DNA of 64,000 nt from Ariolimax columbianus. Lineage: Eukaryota; Mollusca; Gastropoda; Stylommatophora; Arionidae. Shown here one piece after another: positions 32,755 to 44,999 of the stretch. The stretch is from contig JAVGWX010000005.1 of assembly GCA_036924085.1 (NCBI GenBank), forward strand, positions 44,134,278 to 44,198,277, in the 5' to 3' direction. The first letter of the stretch is position 1, and every line of letters starts with the position of its first letter. A program made the translations under genes and the position numbers. The notes below the pieces were generated by a model. The model searched no databases. It worked only from the letters and a program-made list of their open reading frames with translations, and was not told where the DNA came from.

Positions 32755-33012
32755 CACAATTGTTGTAAACAGTTCGATCTTGAGCAATTGTAAACAGTTC
32801 GATCCTGAGCAATTGTTGTCAACAGTTCGATCCTGAGCAATTGTTGTAAACAGTTCGATCCTGAGCAATTAATGTACACAGTTCGATCCTGAGCAATTGT
32901 TGTAAACAGTTCGATCCTGAGCAATTGTTGTAAACAGTTCGATCCTGAGCAATTGTTGTAAACAGTTCGATCCTGAGCAATTGTTGTAAACAGTTCGATC
33001 CTGAGCAATTGT
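32755..33012. repeat. 28-bp minisatellite, about 9 copies
   Basis: The unit acagttcgatcctgagcaat plus tgttgtaa recurs with very few changes. It abuts the 3' side of an RT relic on the minus strand. Confidence 0.95.
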
Positions 33013-33310
33013 TTCCCAGCTCTCTGATGACTTCATGTCCCTCTCGTATACGTCTTGAATTGATGTGTGGATTGGCCGATTCTTCTAACTGCAATGACCA
33101 GCTGTCCATCTAGGATATCATTTGGCATCCTCTCATTTGCCATGCGGCAAACACGTTCCAACCATCGAAAACGTCACTGGATTAACAGCAAGTGTGAGTG
33201 TTTGCTCACTGTAAGACCACATTATGTCGTACTCTGTCTTGCTACCTAGTCCAATATACGCCGTAGACACCTCATGTGGAGAGTGTTGAGAAAAATGCAC
33301 GTCTATAATA
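33013..33310 (-). pseudogene. Endonuclease/RT C-terminal relic
   Basis: Minus strand reads RWLERVCRMANERMPNDILDG then RRIGQSTHQFK at about 33170-33055, the typical 'RWLGHV.RM...RIPK.IL.G' tail of RTE- or jockey-type elements. There are stops and frameshifts upstream. Confidence 0.6.
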
Positions 33311-34059
33311 CTACCAAGATAATGCACAATGGGAGAGTGTCACCAAATACTACTGGATCGATGACATATGTACTCACTCTGACAGGTTGTGTCTTTATGT
33401 ATGTAGTTGCACACCCAATCTCTATGGATCTTACCTTAAGTATGCCGAATTTATAGTGTATATGACTGTGGATATTTGGGCCAAGTCATTGGTCAAATTC
33501 CGAACTTCAAGTCATTTTTTAATACTCCAATGAATTCTCATCTTTGGCATTGGTATCTTTATGATTCATTCAATATCGAGCGGAGAGAGACATGGTGATA
33601 AGAGACACTTATATCGTAATATTGGTCTTCACCTCAAAGGGCTCAGAAAGCAGGCTTTGAACAAGAACCCTACATTTCCTACAGTCATATTTAAAAATAA
33701 AATGAGAGAGAGCTTCGGTCACACGCAATACTGCTCGAACAACAGCCAGAGTGGCTCTGTCTAAGCTGTAACAAGCTTTTTCATATTCCATGACAATTAT
33801 ATATTTAAATAAATGCATAAATAAAAATCGAACAGACGCAGACACAAACACACACACAATCATACGAAATTAAACACACATACCCACACACACACACTTT
33901 CAAATACACTCACAGGTACTCAAACGCATGCAATAAAATAATGATATATACAAACAATAACACGCTGGCACAAATATGCAGACCGAAAATGGATCACAAA
34001 CATTCACAAACAAATACTAGGGCTGGTCAAACGGTACTGATCACAGGCTGAAAAAAAAA
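33311..34059. other. Spacer with CA-rich stretch
   Basis: A (ca)-rich run at about 33845-33900; otherwise nothing recognised. Confidence 0.4.
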
Positions 34060-34335
34060 CACACTGGTTGACCTATTCAGTTCAAAACCTAACACCTCTT
34101 CTAAATAAGCCGTCCAGGGTTGACACATTTCTCCAAAGCGGTGCTCCCGCTGCTGAAAGCTGAAATATGCATCATTTTGGGGGATTTCCATCAGGCGGTT
34201 TTTCACATGTGTCTGGATTTCTTATATGTCCTAAAGTATCGTCACTTTGAGTAGCACCTTGGGCCTTTGAAAGAGCCACAAGTCGCAGGGAGAAGCCATG
34301 TCTGTGGGGTTTATGGAAGCCGAATCTGTCCGTTT
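34060..34335 (-). pseudogene. Mariner-family transposase C-terminal relic
   Basis: Minus strand from about 34330 reads SPCDLWLFQRPKVLLK, then EIQTHVKNRLMEIPQND and FSFQQREHRFGEMCQP. This matches the 'SPCD.WLFP.LK' block (third acidic position), the 'EIQ.....L..IP' linker and the 'F..W..R..KC' end of mariner transposases. At least two stops lie between blocks. Apparently unrelated by position to the relic at 2254-3262. Confidence 0.7.
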
Positions 34336-34494
34336 ATCAACGTAAAAAAAATAATGACAACCTTCCACAAGGAACACATGATAAGAAACTTAAGGCAGCC
34401 AAATAGGTTGACGGTTGTAATCATTACGTTCTGCAAAGGACGTGCTACTTACATTTACATAGACAGGCACATCAATAAACACATGCAACCAATA

Positions 34495-34865
34495 ATACGT
34501 ATCTACGCACGCAAACACACACAACCAAAAACACACGTATCTACGCACACAAACACACGGAACCAAAAAACACATATCTAAGCACACAAATCCACGCAGC
34601 CAGAAAAAAACACGTATCTACGCACACAAACACACGGAGCCCTAAAAAAACACGTATCTACGCACACAAACACACGCAATAAAAAACACGTATCTACACA
34701 CACACACACAACCAAAAACACGTATCTACGCACACAGACACACGCAACCAAAAAAAATACGTATCTACGCACACAAACACATATAACCTAAAAAGAAACG
34801 TATCTACGCACACAAACACACGCAACCAAAAAAACACGTATCTACGCACACAAACACACACATGG
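34495..34865. repeat. About 36-bp minisatellite, roughly 10 copies
   Basis: The unit acacgtatctacgcacacaa plus acacacgcaaccaaaaa varies in A-run length. Cys/Val-rich minus frames across it are repeat artefacts. Confidence 0.93.
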
Positions 34866-36590
34866 CGACTCGATTCTGAACGTTTTGCTGGAACACGTTG
34901 CCGTTCCACCTCCATGATGACAAACACATGATTCAATCAAATAGCCCTGGGCCCCAGTTGGAAATGTAATACCCATTTGTATGACCAGAGCCCAACAAAC
35001 TTTGCGCTAAAGACGGTGTTGCATTGTCTGAAACCTTGAACTTACTCGATCTAACAACAATTACATATACAAACAAACACGTATTATCACAAACTGACAT
35101 ACACACACACGGACGCATATAAGTATACACACATGCACACACACACACAGACGCACACAGACTCAATACATATTTGAATGTATAACATGACACACAAGTC
35201 ATCCTCTCCTTTTAGCCCAAGATATTTCACATTTCCCAAACCAGAGAGAATCCAGCATTCACTCCACGCTGACAATTCTCGCATTAGTTTTGTAAAGCAA
35301 ACGGACAATTAATGTCAATCACTTTGATCCGATAAAACCCCTGTAACTGTGCCCTTACTCCAGCGTCTGTAGGCCAGCTTGAGTGTGCAGTAATGAAAAG
35401 AATGGTCTGAATGTAAAAATTCTACAAATTATTGATAGAAACTATCAAATCGTTCAACATTAGACCTGCATACATGGCCCCTGAACATCTAGTGCAAGAA
35501 TTCCTATCATGCAAGGAACAGAGAGAACATAGTTACTTACTTTCCATTATGTATTACTAAAGATGTTCTGCCACACAGACCCTCTTGCCATGTCCGTCTA
35601 TGTGTGTGTAGTAAATTAGACCAGGTCATGATGTATTTCTGGTCCTGTTCAGTGCCGTATGCACATATTCGTCGGCCCGGTATCCACACCTCATTAGGAT
35701 GTTGCACATCTGTTGACCCCAGACCGAAGTCTATTTAAGGTTCTCCACATTGGCCGTCTTTATACGTGTGTGGGCCTGCGTCATTTCTCTGTGAAATGCC
35801 CACCAGGGTCTTCGAGAGAGGTTATGATCTTTGTAGGAAACTCCGTCTAGACTTAAGCCTCAGAAAAACAGATGTGACATCATGGATAAACTCTTTAGAA
35901 CTAAAACTTTAGTCTTTAGATACATTAATGCTGAAGCAAGTAAGGACTAGGAAACGAGGCCGAGTGAAGCGTGGACAAAAATTACATAGCAATGAATGTA
36001 TATAAAACAATGGATCGCATCTCAAAGAAAGGAAATGAAGAAAGATGTAGAGTAGAAAAGAATGGTGTAAAGGGAATTGATGAAAGAAACAGGAAGTCGA
36101 TGGTTAATATAAGTTGTGGTGAGAACATCAGGGAATCTGACGTCATCATAAGGACAAGACATGGCGTTGGAGATGCAGCCGGCCTTCGATGGGTAGATGA
36201 CGCCTGAACTAAACTGAATTTAGAAACCTTGCGACTCCCTCGTGACACTTCGATGAACAGTAGGAGTGTGAAATCAGTGGTAGTGGAATTACAATTTGCT
36301 ATGAGAATGTCCGGTACGAATATAGATGGTGGGGCAAACCAAACGATAAATGGCGGTCAGCTGTGAACTCCGCCGATAATTAACCTCTTAATGCACTTTC
36401 TAAAAGGGATATAGCGTGTATTATCAAATCTGGAGGAGTCTTGGGGAGAGCTAAAAGGTCAATAAGTGTACGCTCAATGAGCTTGTGTGTGACGCGCTCG
36501 CTGATAAGAAAGAATTATATCTTATCCGTTATGAAGATTAGCAGTAAGTAAGGTGAGTAAATAATATAGATACACACACTCCCACACTTG
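34866..36590. other. Mostly unassigned spacer
   Basis: A CA-rich stretch lies at 35095-35165. A short plus frame near 35800-35990 (MPTRVFERGYDLCRKLRLD) has no recognised family. No gene is supported. Confidence 0.35.
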
Positions 36591-36679
36591 TATATATATA
36601 TATGTTTGGACTAAAAAAAAGGCGAATGCAGACATAGGACAAGAGTTTGGCATAGAGGATAACTGATTCATAACATCCA

Positions 36680-36935
36680 TAATGAACGTAAAGTTGAAAT
36701 ACACTGGTCACATCAAAAAACAACGGTCTCGAGAGAACGGTAATGGAAGATATTGTGCCGGAGAAGAGAGGCAAAGGCGGACCAAGAAGACGATGACACA
36801 AAGATGTCAGGCAATGCTTGGTCATGACTATGTAGTAGGCTGGAGATTTAGCAAGAGATCGAGTATTTTTCAGACGGACTGTCATGCGAGCGGTATTCTA
36901 AGGCTTGTATATATCGAGGTTTCCTTATCATTGAA
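36680..36935 (+). pseudogene. RTE-like element, 3'-terminal coding tail
   Basis: Plus strand reads KYTGHIKKQRSRENGNGRYCA, then RTKKTMTQRCQAMLGHDYVVGW and FSKRSSIFQTDCHASG. It is the same tail as on the minus strand at 40215-40500, so both are the same RTE-like family. 5'-truncated and without catalytic domains. Confidence 0.65.
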
Positions 36936-37699
36936 AAATTTTGCAAAAAACCAAAATTGCTGCATACCAGTCCAATTGTATGCTAGTCTAGACTTATGGA
37001 TGTTTGTCGTAGGCAAGGACCAAAGTCCAGAGACACCAGCTTCCATTCTAAGAAATGTAGTATTAAGGGACGTGGTTCAAGTGAAGGGAAAATGTTAGCA
37101 ACCAGACAATACGACATTACTTGAAACACATCCCCTGCAAACTCAGGTGTATCAGCCTTAATTCGTCATGTCTGCATATTGCAAAAGAACACGTATGGAA
37201 TGCCAACAGCCAACAATGAAGACATCTATGATAACCTAGGATACGATGGAAGACTACATTCGACAATCTATGAAGGAACAAGGACTGGACTAGGACCAAA
37301 CCAAGAGAAAGAACAGTGTGTCTTTATCTAGGACACGCCTGTACACACCAGGGTAGAAGAGGATTTGACTAAAGGAAGTTATATACATGTATATAACAAT
37401 GGTAGAGCAGCGGATATTTATATATTCTCTTCATAATTATATACCGTGCTCCTAGCACCCTATACGTTTTTTCCAGCTCTGTCTTCTGTATTTTGACACT
37501 GTCTGCTATAGTTGTAAAGACCGATCGACAAGTGACAGTCCCTGCCACCAGATCGTACAATCAAGCTGAGTTGGCTGGCTTGCCTGGTTGGTCTTAGATC
37601 TCTTCAGTCTTCCTTTTTTCTGTGCAGCCAGAAAGCCTCTACGAGCGTCAGCAGTCACTATGCCCCCACCAAATGACTGTCTCTAGATAGCTCGATGCT
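36936..37699. other. Unassigned sequence
   Basis: No gene or repeat supported. Confidence 0.35.
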
Positions 37700-38175
37700 G
37701 TGCAATTTTTTTTCCCAGCCCTGTGATGGGATGTCCCATGACTTCATTTCCCTTTAGCATATTAGAATCAAAGTGTGGGACGGCCGATTCTTTGTACTCC
37801 AATGGCTTCCATGGGATAAACATGTGCCAACCAGCGAAGACATCGCTGGCTCAACATCTAATGCATGCTGTGAGTGCCGCTCTCTGTACGACCTGTTATG
37901 TGGTACTCTCTTGCTCCAATATACGATGTATGTGAAAGGTGTTCAGCCGCCGCTCATCTTAAGTGTAAGTGCTCCAAGTCTCGCTTCCATACACGACAGT
38001 GCCAAGAACGCAGGTCTGATAGACCCAAACCTTGGTGTAATGAGACAGGGTCGGCTCGAGAACACGCCTCTGCTTCACTACACTCATTATGGGAAAAGAG
38101 TTTGAAGATGATCCGTCGTATAGAACTGAGCCATTTACATTAGTATGAAAAGAAATGATCATGCTACGCAGTTTT
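37700..38175 (-). pseudogene. Endonuclease/RT relic with internal deletion
   Basis: Minus strand from about 38220 reads FELLEKNGCPSKLRSMIISF, then NGSVLYDGSSSNSFPI and VKQRRVLEPTL (RT motif before the catalytic box). It then jumps directly to YTKVWVYQTCVLGTVVYGSETW of the thumb region, losing the Asp pair. A RWLAHVYPM segment follows near 37830-37800. Dead copy. Confidence 0.7.
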
Positions 38176-38540
38176 GAAGGGCAGCCGTTCTTCTCGAGGA
38201 GTTCGAATTGATCCTTTCTACTAAGACTTGAAAACTGCTTCTCGTTTGCTCGTCTGTGACGAGTAAACATTTTTGCTTGACGAGTAAAAGAAATCAGTGT
38301 TTAATCGTTAATTACGTTTTTAATCGTTACTACATTACGACTCTCGCGCGATTATTAATGGTTACCGTTAGAATAGATTGTACATAAGCTAGCTTATGAT
38401 GGGCAATCTAACTGGACCTCCGCTATCACAATTTAAACTAGCTAAAGCCATTGGAAATAGTACTTCAGTGCAATAACTACCCAGCATGTTCAAGGACATC
38501 AATACTATGCTTCTGACAGTGGGGCATTTTTTCTTAAGAA

Positions 38541-38800
38541 GAAATAGACTAATACTGTGTAAGTAATGCAATATATTTTATTTTGGCACGCATTGTTAAG
38601 TAGAAATAGACTAATACTGTGTAAGTAATGCAATATATTTTATTTTGGCACGCATTGTTAAGTAGAAATAGACTAATACTGTGTAAGTAATGCAATATAT
38701 TTTATTTTGGCACGCATTGTTAAGTAGAAATAGACTAATACTGTGTAAGTAATGCAATATATTTTATTTTGGCACGCATTGTTAAGTAGAAATAAAAGTG
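38541..38800. repeat. 62-bp tandem repeat, 4 copies
   Basis: gaaatagactaatactgtgt recurs at 38541, 38603, 38665 and 38727 (exact 62-bp spacing), with a partial fifth at 38789. The copies are almost identical, so the expansion is recent. Confidence 0.95.
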
Positions 38801-39340
38801 AATAAGTGTCTAGTTGAAATTAGTTAACATATATTGCCTGACTGTAGTCCAACCATGCTGACTGATGATATATTTGAGTGACTGATGTGCCACCCTACAC
38901 ATTTTCAAGCCCTGTATATATTTATTGCTGTACTGTTTACCTATACAATTCATTTTGCCACCTCTGTTTTTAGTGTTTTTATAAAACCTAGTATGTAGTT
39001 GTTGAGTCATACGCGTCACGCTCAAATCTACCCAGAAGAAAATAAGTATCCAACTATACTAAATACTTGGATCAGGATCCTGATCAGTACATAGGCAGTT
39101 AGCGATCATCAACCCAGAGCTGACCGCTAGCCTCGGGGCCAGCTATTCAGACCTGCCAATACTCTTCTCCGCCTCCATGTGGTGATCTTGGATAAAACGC
39201 TGCAACAGGACAGCTGGCTAAAGAAAAAGCATCCAGGAGGGACGGCTCACACAGTTACCAAAACTAACAAGTTAAAGTCAGATGTAAGAGTAAAGTAAGT
39301 AGAATGTCTGTTTTACAGAACGTAGCTTCTTACAACCGCC
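38801..39340. other. Spacer, nothing recognised
   Basis: No coding or repeat support. Confidence 0.35.
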
Positions 39341-39379
39341 ACATATTTGGCTGTTATATGTTTCTTGACAAGTGAGCAG

Positions 39380-39545
39380 TACGGTAGGTTGCCATTACTT
39401 TCCGTACGTGAAAGAGCATTCGCCAGAGAAAAAAAACCCAGTGTCTGCCAAATTGGGCGCAAGTGGGAATCAAACCCGGAACGTTGGGATTGTGAAAACA
39501 GGGCGAGTTTCACCACTAGGCCACGCAGCTTCTCTGAAGTCAGAT
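39380..39545 (-). mobile_element. tRNA-derived SINE (family S3), minus strand
   Basis: Read on the minus strand: gctgcgtggcctagtggtga (A box) at about 39530-39511 and ccgggtttgattcccacttg (B box) at about 39482-39463. A non-tRNA body runs leftward. Confidence 0.7.
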
Positions 39546-39720
39546 GTATTGGACCTAAAAGGGAAGATATCGCAATCAAGCTGTAATCTACAACATAAAA
39601 TATTATATTCTCCGAACTACACCATGTTACTTACAAAGCCCGTGTCCATGCTTGGTAACGGGGACTTGAGAACAAACGAAGACAAAGAATACTAGAGCTA
39701 TAAAGTATATGCAAATACAT
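39546..39720 (+). repeat. Dispersed repeat family R4, copy 1
   Basis: Blocks gatatcgcaatcaagctgta, cataaaatattatattctcc, gttacttacaaagcccgtg and gagaacaaacgaa. They are shared with 49400-49560 (plus) and 51230-51440 (minus). Often next to tRNA-like heads, so possibly a SINE body. Confidence 0.6.
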
Positions 39721-39954
39721 TGGCGATGTTGTCTGATACTGAAAGACAATATAAGGAGCATAACAACATAAACATGTAGTGCACAGTTAACACTTCGGAA
39801 TAAGGACAAGACAAATACCCTCGTTACAACCAACAATAATTAATCAAGGACAATACAAGACCACAGATAAAAAAACAGCTAACACATCATATAAGTAACA
39901 ATGGGTACGTAGCTACAATCATCTAGTTGCATATTTGACAGGGAAACTGAAACA

Positions 39955-40205
39955 ATCAAGACGGTAATAATTTTTTGGTAAAAAATTGTCCTGATCTCTG
40001 GGTAGTGAGATCGGACTCCCGTATTCAGTATTGAGTACGTTAAAAGTTGATTGGCAGTTAGAAATCGTTAAAAGTGGACCTAGCAGCCACTACTAAAACC
40101 AAGTTAAAACATGATAGCTAAAAATGAACCAAAATTATGTGTACCTTCCCCGAGGCCTAGTAAGCCGCAGGAAGATTAAAATACCTCCTACGTATAGCCT
40201 TAGCT
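39955..40205 (+). mobile_element. SINE body (family S4), headless copy
   Basis: Matches the body of the SINE at 43612-43915: ttgtcctgatctctgg, gtattcagtattgagtacgt, ttggcagttagaaatcg and agcagccactac. The tRNA-like head is missing or unrecognisable. Confidence 0.6.
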
Positions 40206-40214
40206 TCCGGCTAC

Positions 40215-41060
40215 CTGACAACATACATTTGCATGCCTGTTTGAATACCAAGATTCCAAGTGCATATAAATATCATCCTCATGTAGCATGTCCTTTGTAG
40301 AACGTCGCTATCATCACAGTCTGTCTGAAAGAAACTCGTTCCCTTGCCAAAACTCCAGCCTCTGCCACAGTCATACCCATGCATTCCTGGATATCTTGGT
40401 GCCATCGCCTTCTTGGTCTACACCTTCCTCTTTTCCCTGGCACCATACCTTCCGTCACCGTTCTCTCGAAACCGTTGTGTCTCTTGATGTGACCAAAGTA
40501 TTTTCATTTTCTGGTCATAATGGAATTGATAAGCCAGTTCACCTCCATGCTCAACTCTTGCCGAATGTCTACATTTGATTTTTTCTCTGTCCTGGGTATT
40601 CTGAGGATCTTTCTGTAACATTTTGACTCGAAGGATTCGATTCTTTGTCTGAAAATGTTGATAATCGTCCATGATTCGCAGCCATAAGCTGCCACAGGAA
40701 AAACACAGGCTCTCAAGACTTTTACTTTTATCATTTTGTCGGTGCTCTGCCATAATTTCTTCAGGCTGTTCAGTCTCTGTATTGCCATGGCTAGTATTCT
40801 GATCTCTTTTGAGCAGTCGCCATTTTTGTCAATTCTGGAGCCCAGATATTCAAAATGTGTGACCTGATCTATTTCCTCACCACCCACTGTAAATTTATAC
40901 TGACATTGTGTTTTGTCGGTGGTCATAATTTGTGTTTTATTTATGTTTATAAACAGGTTTTGATCTTTACTATGTCCAATTACGGCAGAAATTAGCTGCT
41001 CTAGCCCTCCTGCACTTCTTGATAGTATCACTGTGTCATCTGTGTATTGTAATTCTGTAA
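40215..41060 (-). pseudogene. RTE-like reverse transcriptase, catalytic box to C-terminus
   Basis: Minus strand opens at the RT catalytic region with a degenerate box (LQYTDDTVILSRSAGGLEQL near 41055-41000; Asp pair kept). It continues TQIMTTDKTQ, THFEYLGSRIDKNGD, VFPVAAYGCESWTI and ESKCYRKILRIPR to about 40504. A shifted frame then carries the tail found at 36680-36935. The 5' end is abruptly joined to a C run and microsatellite at 41061. Longest RTE-like relic in the window, frameshifted. Confidence 0.75.
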
Positions 41061-41183
41061 ACTCGTACCCCTCCCCCCCACCCCCACCCCCCCCCCCCCC
41101 CCCGCATCGTAAATGTATGTGTGTATGTGTGTGTGTGTATGTATGTATGTATGTATGTATGTATGTGTATATGTGTGTGTATA

Positions 41184-41214
<31 letters not shown>

Positions 41215-41513
41215 CTGCGTATGTATGGTATGGTATGGTATGGAATGGAATGGAATGGTATGGAATGGTATGCAATGTATACATATATATATATATACAT
41301 TGCATACCATACCATACATACGCAGGCACGCACGCACGCACACACATATACACATACATACATACATACACACATACATACATACAAACATACACACACA
41401 CACACACATGCATACATACATACATACATACATACATACATACATACATACATACATACATACATACATACATACATACATACATACAGACATACATACA
41501 TACATACATATAA
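41061..41513. repeat. Poly-C run and palindromic GTAT/CATA microsatellite
   Basis: C-rich run at 41068-41103. Then (gtat)n and gtgc-type repeats to about 41280, mirrored by (cata)n and gcac-type repeats to 41513 around the centre acatatatatatatatacat at 41281-41300. The arms are complementary over more than 100 bp, including ttgcataccataccatacat against its mirror. Long frames here are artefacts. Confidence 0.9.
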
Positions 41514-42252
41514 AGGACAAGTGGATAGATCACAAGTACAGGTGGATAAATTACAAGGACAGATGGATAGATAAGGACAGGTGGATAAATCACAAGGACA
41601 CGTGGATACATCGCAGGGACAGGTGGATAGATAAGGACAGGTGGATAAATCACAAGGACACGTGGATACATCGCAGGGACAGGTGGATAGATAAGGACAG
41701 GTGGATAAATCACAAGGACATTTGGATACATCGCAAGGACATGTGGATATATAATAAGGATATGTGCATAGATTACAAGGACAGGTTGATAGATCACAAG
41801 GACATGCGGATAGATCATAAGGACAGGTGGATAGATCATAGACAGGTGAATAATACACAAGGTTGGGGGATAGATCAGATGGACACATGGATAAATCAGA
41901 TAGACACATTGATAGATCATAAGATAGGTAAATAGATTATAAGGACACATTGATAGATCGTATGGGCATGTGGATAGGTAGATGGATCAGATGGACACAT
42001 GGATAGACCCAAAAGACCCATGGATAGATCATAAGGACATGTGGATAGATCATAAGGATATGTTGATTGATCAGATGGGTACTTGGATAAATCATAAGGA
42101 CATGTGGGTAGATCAGATGGACACATGGATAGATCATAATAACATGTGGATAGATCTGAACAACAGGTGCATTTATCATAGGACAGGTGGATATATCAGA
42201 TGGGCTTGTGGCTTTATCATAAGGGCAGGTGGACAGATCATAAGGACAGTGA
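41514..42252. repeat. 21-bp minisatellite, about 33 copies
   Basis: The unit gtggatagatcataaggaca, varying to aaatcacaaggacacg, runs for more than 700 bp. A higher-order unit of about 63 bp is visible at 41577-41710. A 300-codon plus frame is repeat-derived. Confidence 0.93.
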
Positions 42253-42597
42253 TGCTGGGAAAATTGTCATCTCAGAGATATAGGAAAGCGGTATAGAGGT
42301 ATAGGGGTGTTTGAAGTTATTTAAAACAGTCGATGAAGGTAAAGCGGTCGGCATAAGAGCTGTCAGTAAAATCGATACTGTCGTCGGTATAATGGTGGCA
42401 CCAACAAAAAAGAAATGGAATTAGACAGTAGGACCAAATAATATACTCAAAGTGTACCCCGTCTATAGACATGCAGGTGCCTCTAGTTACTTCGATGATT
42501 TGGTCAAAAAATGTCGCATGCTATTCCACGGGAAAGGCTTTCATGGGTAAGCCCCGAGGACAAATCTGCATCAATTAGTTTGCTTGAAGAGTTTGCC
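42253..42597. other. Spacer, nothing recognised
   Basis: No support for a gene or repeat. Confidence 0.35.
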
Positions 42598-42990
42598 TGG
42601 AGAGAACAATATTAGAAAGATAGATAAGGAAAGGGACTTAGGGGTTAGAAGAGAGAAGAATACGGTCGTATAAGATAATCATAGGAATGGAAAAATTAGA
42701 CTATAACACGTTTTATTTAAATACAGTCACCCACGAGAACAAGAGGGCACAGCTACAAATTAACTAAAGAGAGATCCAGATTAGATATTAGGAAATATTT
42801 TTTTTTGTCAGAGAGTGGTGAATGTTTGGAATGCATTGCCATGGGAGGTAGTGGAGGCAGGGACAGTTAATGCAATTAAGAATAAGTTGGATGCATATAG
42901 CTTTTACAGCAAGGGGATGTAAATAAAACTAGTTGTATACAGACTCTGCAGAGCCTTCTAAACCAGTATAAAGACGTTAAGTTAAGTTAA
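42598..42990 (+). mobile_element. CR1 3' fragment with internal deletion
   Basis: Matches CR1 at agaacaatattagaaagata, then skips to the C-terminal part (ttagatattaggaaatattt, gtggaggcagggacagttaa) and closes with the 3' UTR and ttaag repeats. More diverged than the copy at 6271-7512. Confidence 0.85.
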
Positions 42991-43317
42991 GAGGTTGCCA
43001 TCCCGATGTACACCTAAATTTAGTGGGCTTACTAGTTCCTTCTAAAACAAAATAGAGATCCCGAGTTCCATACTGAAGACCACAAGTTGAGGGAAAAACA
43101 ATATCTGTTTTAGTCGTCGTCTGCTTATTATCTTCTTCTCAATGCGAATCACGCATGCGCGATCATTGTCAGTTGACTCTTAACAGGAGTTAACCACCAA
43201 ACAGGAAATGTCAGCAAATGGTTTAGTTGCTTCCGTAGCGACCTGTTTGACACGATAAAGTCACAATCCACACTTCAACCCTCATGTAGTAGCTTATAAT
43301 GGAGTGATTTTTATCTG
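42991..43317. other. Spacer, nothing recognised
   Basis: No support for a gene or repeat. Confidence 0.35.
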
Positions 43318-43555
43318 TATAAGTTTAAGATTGGCACTACAGACCTTTGTGCATGCGACACAGCCCCCATGAAGGCAGAACATATTTTGCAGTCCTGTTC
43401 ACTGTATACCGACAAAAGAAGTAGCATTTGGCAACAGCCAGTGTCCTTCCACGAGAAGCTGTACGGAAGAGTACAGAGCCTTGAGTCGACTGCTGCCTTT
43501 GTTAGAGTCATTGAAGTTGATATCTGAAGACGAACGAGAAAGAAGAACAAGAAAT
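43318..43555 (+). pseudogene. Distant relative of the rRNA-leader LINE, 3'-terminal fragment
   Basis: Frame YKFKIGTTDLCACDTAPMK then AEHILQSCSLY and LYGRVQSLESTAAFVRVIEV to a stop at 43525. It aligns with the last ~70 residues of the LINE polyprotein ([39 protein letters not shown]), including the Cys/His cluster except its first Cys. The sequence after the stop (gacgaacgagaaagaagaac) parallels the GAA-type tail. Protein identity is far lower than between A, B, C and D, so this is a separate, older subfamily. Confidence 0.75.
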
Positions 43556-43611
43556 CTATTTTACATCTTGGGTGCCAATTACTTTGATATATATATACAG
43601 TATTTGGGGGG

Positions 43612-43915
43612 GGGGGGGGCACCCAGTGGCCTCGAGGCAAGGCGTTCGCATAGGTGATGGAAGTTGCGGGTTCAAATCACGTTCGTGGGTTCAAATCCCA
43701 GTGAAGACCGGTATTTTTTCCCGTCGATAATCAGCTAAAAATGTTCCCTGATCTCTGAGAATGAAATCAGGCACCCGTGTTCAGTGGAGCACACGTTAAA
43801 AATTCCTTTGCAGTTGGACATTGGAAAGAGTAGGCTTAACGGCTGCTGGTAGCTCAATAACGCGTTAAAATTCAAATTATGCTAGGGATCCTCCCGCTAC
43901 ACATAATATGTCGCC
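43612..43915 (+). mobile_element. tRNA-derived SINE (family S4), complete
   Basis: Head gcacccagtggcctcgaggc with a B box in gtgggttcaaatcccagtg at 43686-43704; a duplicate half-box lies just before (gcgggttcaaatcacg). The body contains cctgatctctgagaatgaaatcagg. A headless copy is at 39955-40205. It starts right after a G run at 43607-43619. Confidence 0.72.
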
Positions 43916-44999
43916 AAAAATGGATTGTGTTCCTATAACTTCAGGTCTTGGTTATGTGATTAGCCGAGCGGCATAGATGGCATCTGACAGGCGGCGGATC
44001 TTCTGTGTTCTAATTTACGCTTCCACCACCAGCAGTCACAAAAATTGGCGACCGTATTACAGGGGCTACCAACCTAACGATTGGTAACAGATACCGGGAT
44101 TGATGTAAGTCACCAGAGAATTTTTTGCCTGGCAAAAAATATGAAACAAAGGAGGTCACACTCCCCAAGACGGCTAACGACACACGTGGACTGCCGATAG
44201 ACAAATAGACAATATTTGAGTCGTATGGTAATATAGTTATAAATAACGTAATTAACAAACAGATTGTTTGCTGCTGCTACACAAGTTGAACAGCTCATTC
44301 TATCCCTAAGTATAACACGATTGAAATGTGACAAGACTTTGTACTATTTTCTTTCTCCTTGTGCAAATTCCCGTTCTCTATGACTATGGTGACATTTTCC
44401 AAAAGTCTTGAAACCATGGAAACGTGCACGGCTTTCACCCTGTCAACGTCGGTTAATCAGAACCGGAACTGACAGCCAAACGAAACATTTAACCCCTAGA
44501 AGTGGGCTGTTTCCGGCTCATGACAGTTTCTATTAGTGCGCCCAATTTGGCGCTGCTACTGGTCGTAACTTGGAAACTTGCAGAAAGGCAATACCAGTGA
44601 TGGTCGTTAGGTTTGGGCTTTTCCAAGAAGTGCTACGCTAGGGTCCTTATAACAAGCTCATCTAGTGATTTATCACTTTCTTATTGTCTGCCCCACTTAG
44701 TCAACCATCACATAAATCAGTGTATCTCAACATTTTGAAATTCGCTTACCATTTCTTATACGGTTAAAAAAACACACTAAAAACATCAAAGGCAGTTATA
44801 AACAAAAATCGATCTCCTCATTTATAATTACAATACAAATGAATCTCTTTGCATATGTTTACAACACTTCATAGGCCGATCAACAAACACTTGCCGTTAA
44901 AACACACGTGGAATTTCACAGAATTTACCAATCAATCAATCAATCAATGTTCTATAAGTACCATACACGGCACATAAGGAAGAAACCTCTCCAGTTTGA
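43916..44999. other. Unassigned sequence
   Basis: No gene or repeat supported; a short (atca)n run lies at 44931-44948. Confidence 0.35.

Noticed and set aside
34390..34936. Cys/Val-rich ORFs on the minus strand
   Set aside because: Artefacts of the 36-bp CA-rich repeat.
40504..41950. Long frames of about 300 codons on both strands (His/Tyr/Thr- or Cys/Met/Tyr-rich)
   Set aside because: They are translations of tetranucleotide and 21-bp repeats. Only the 40504-41060 minus part is RT-derived.
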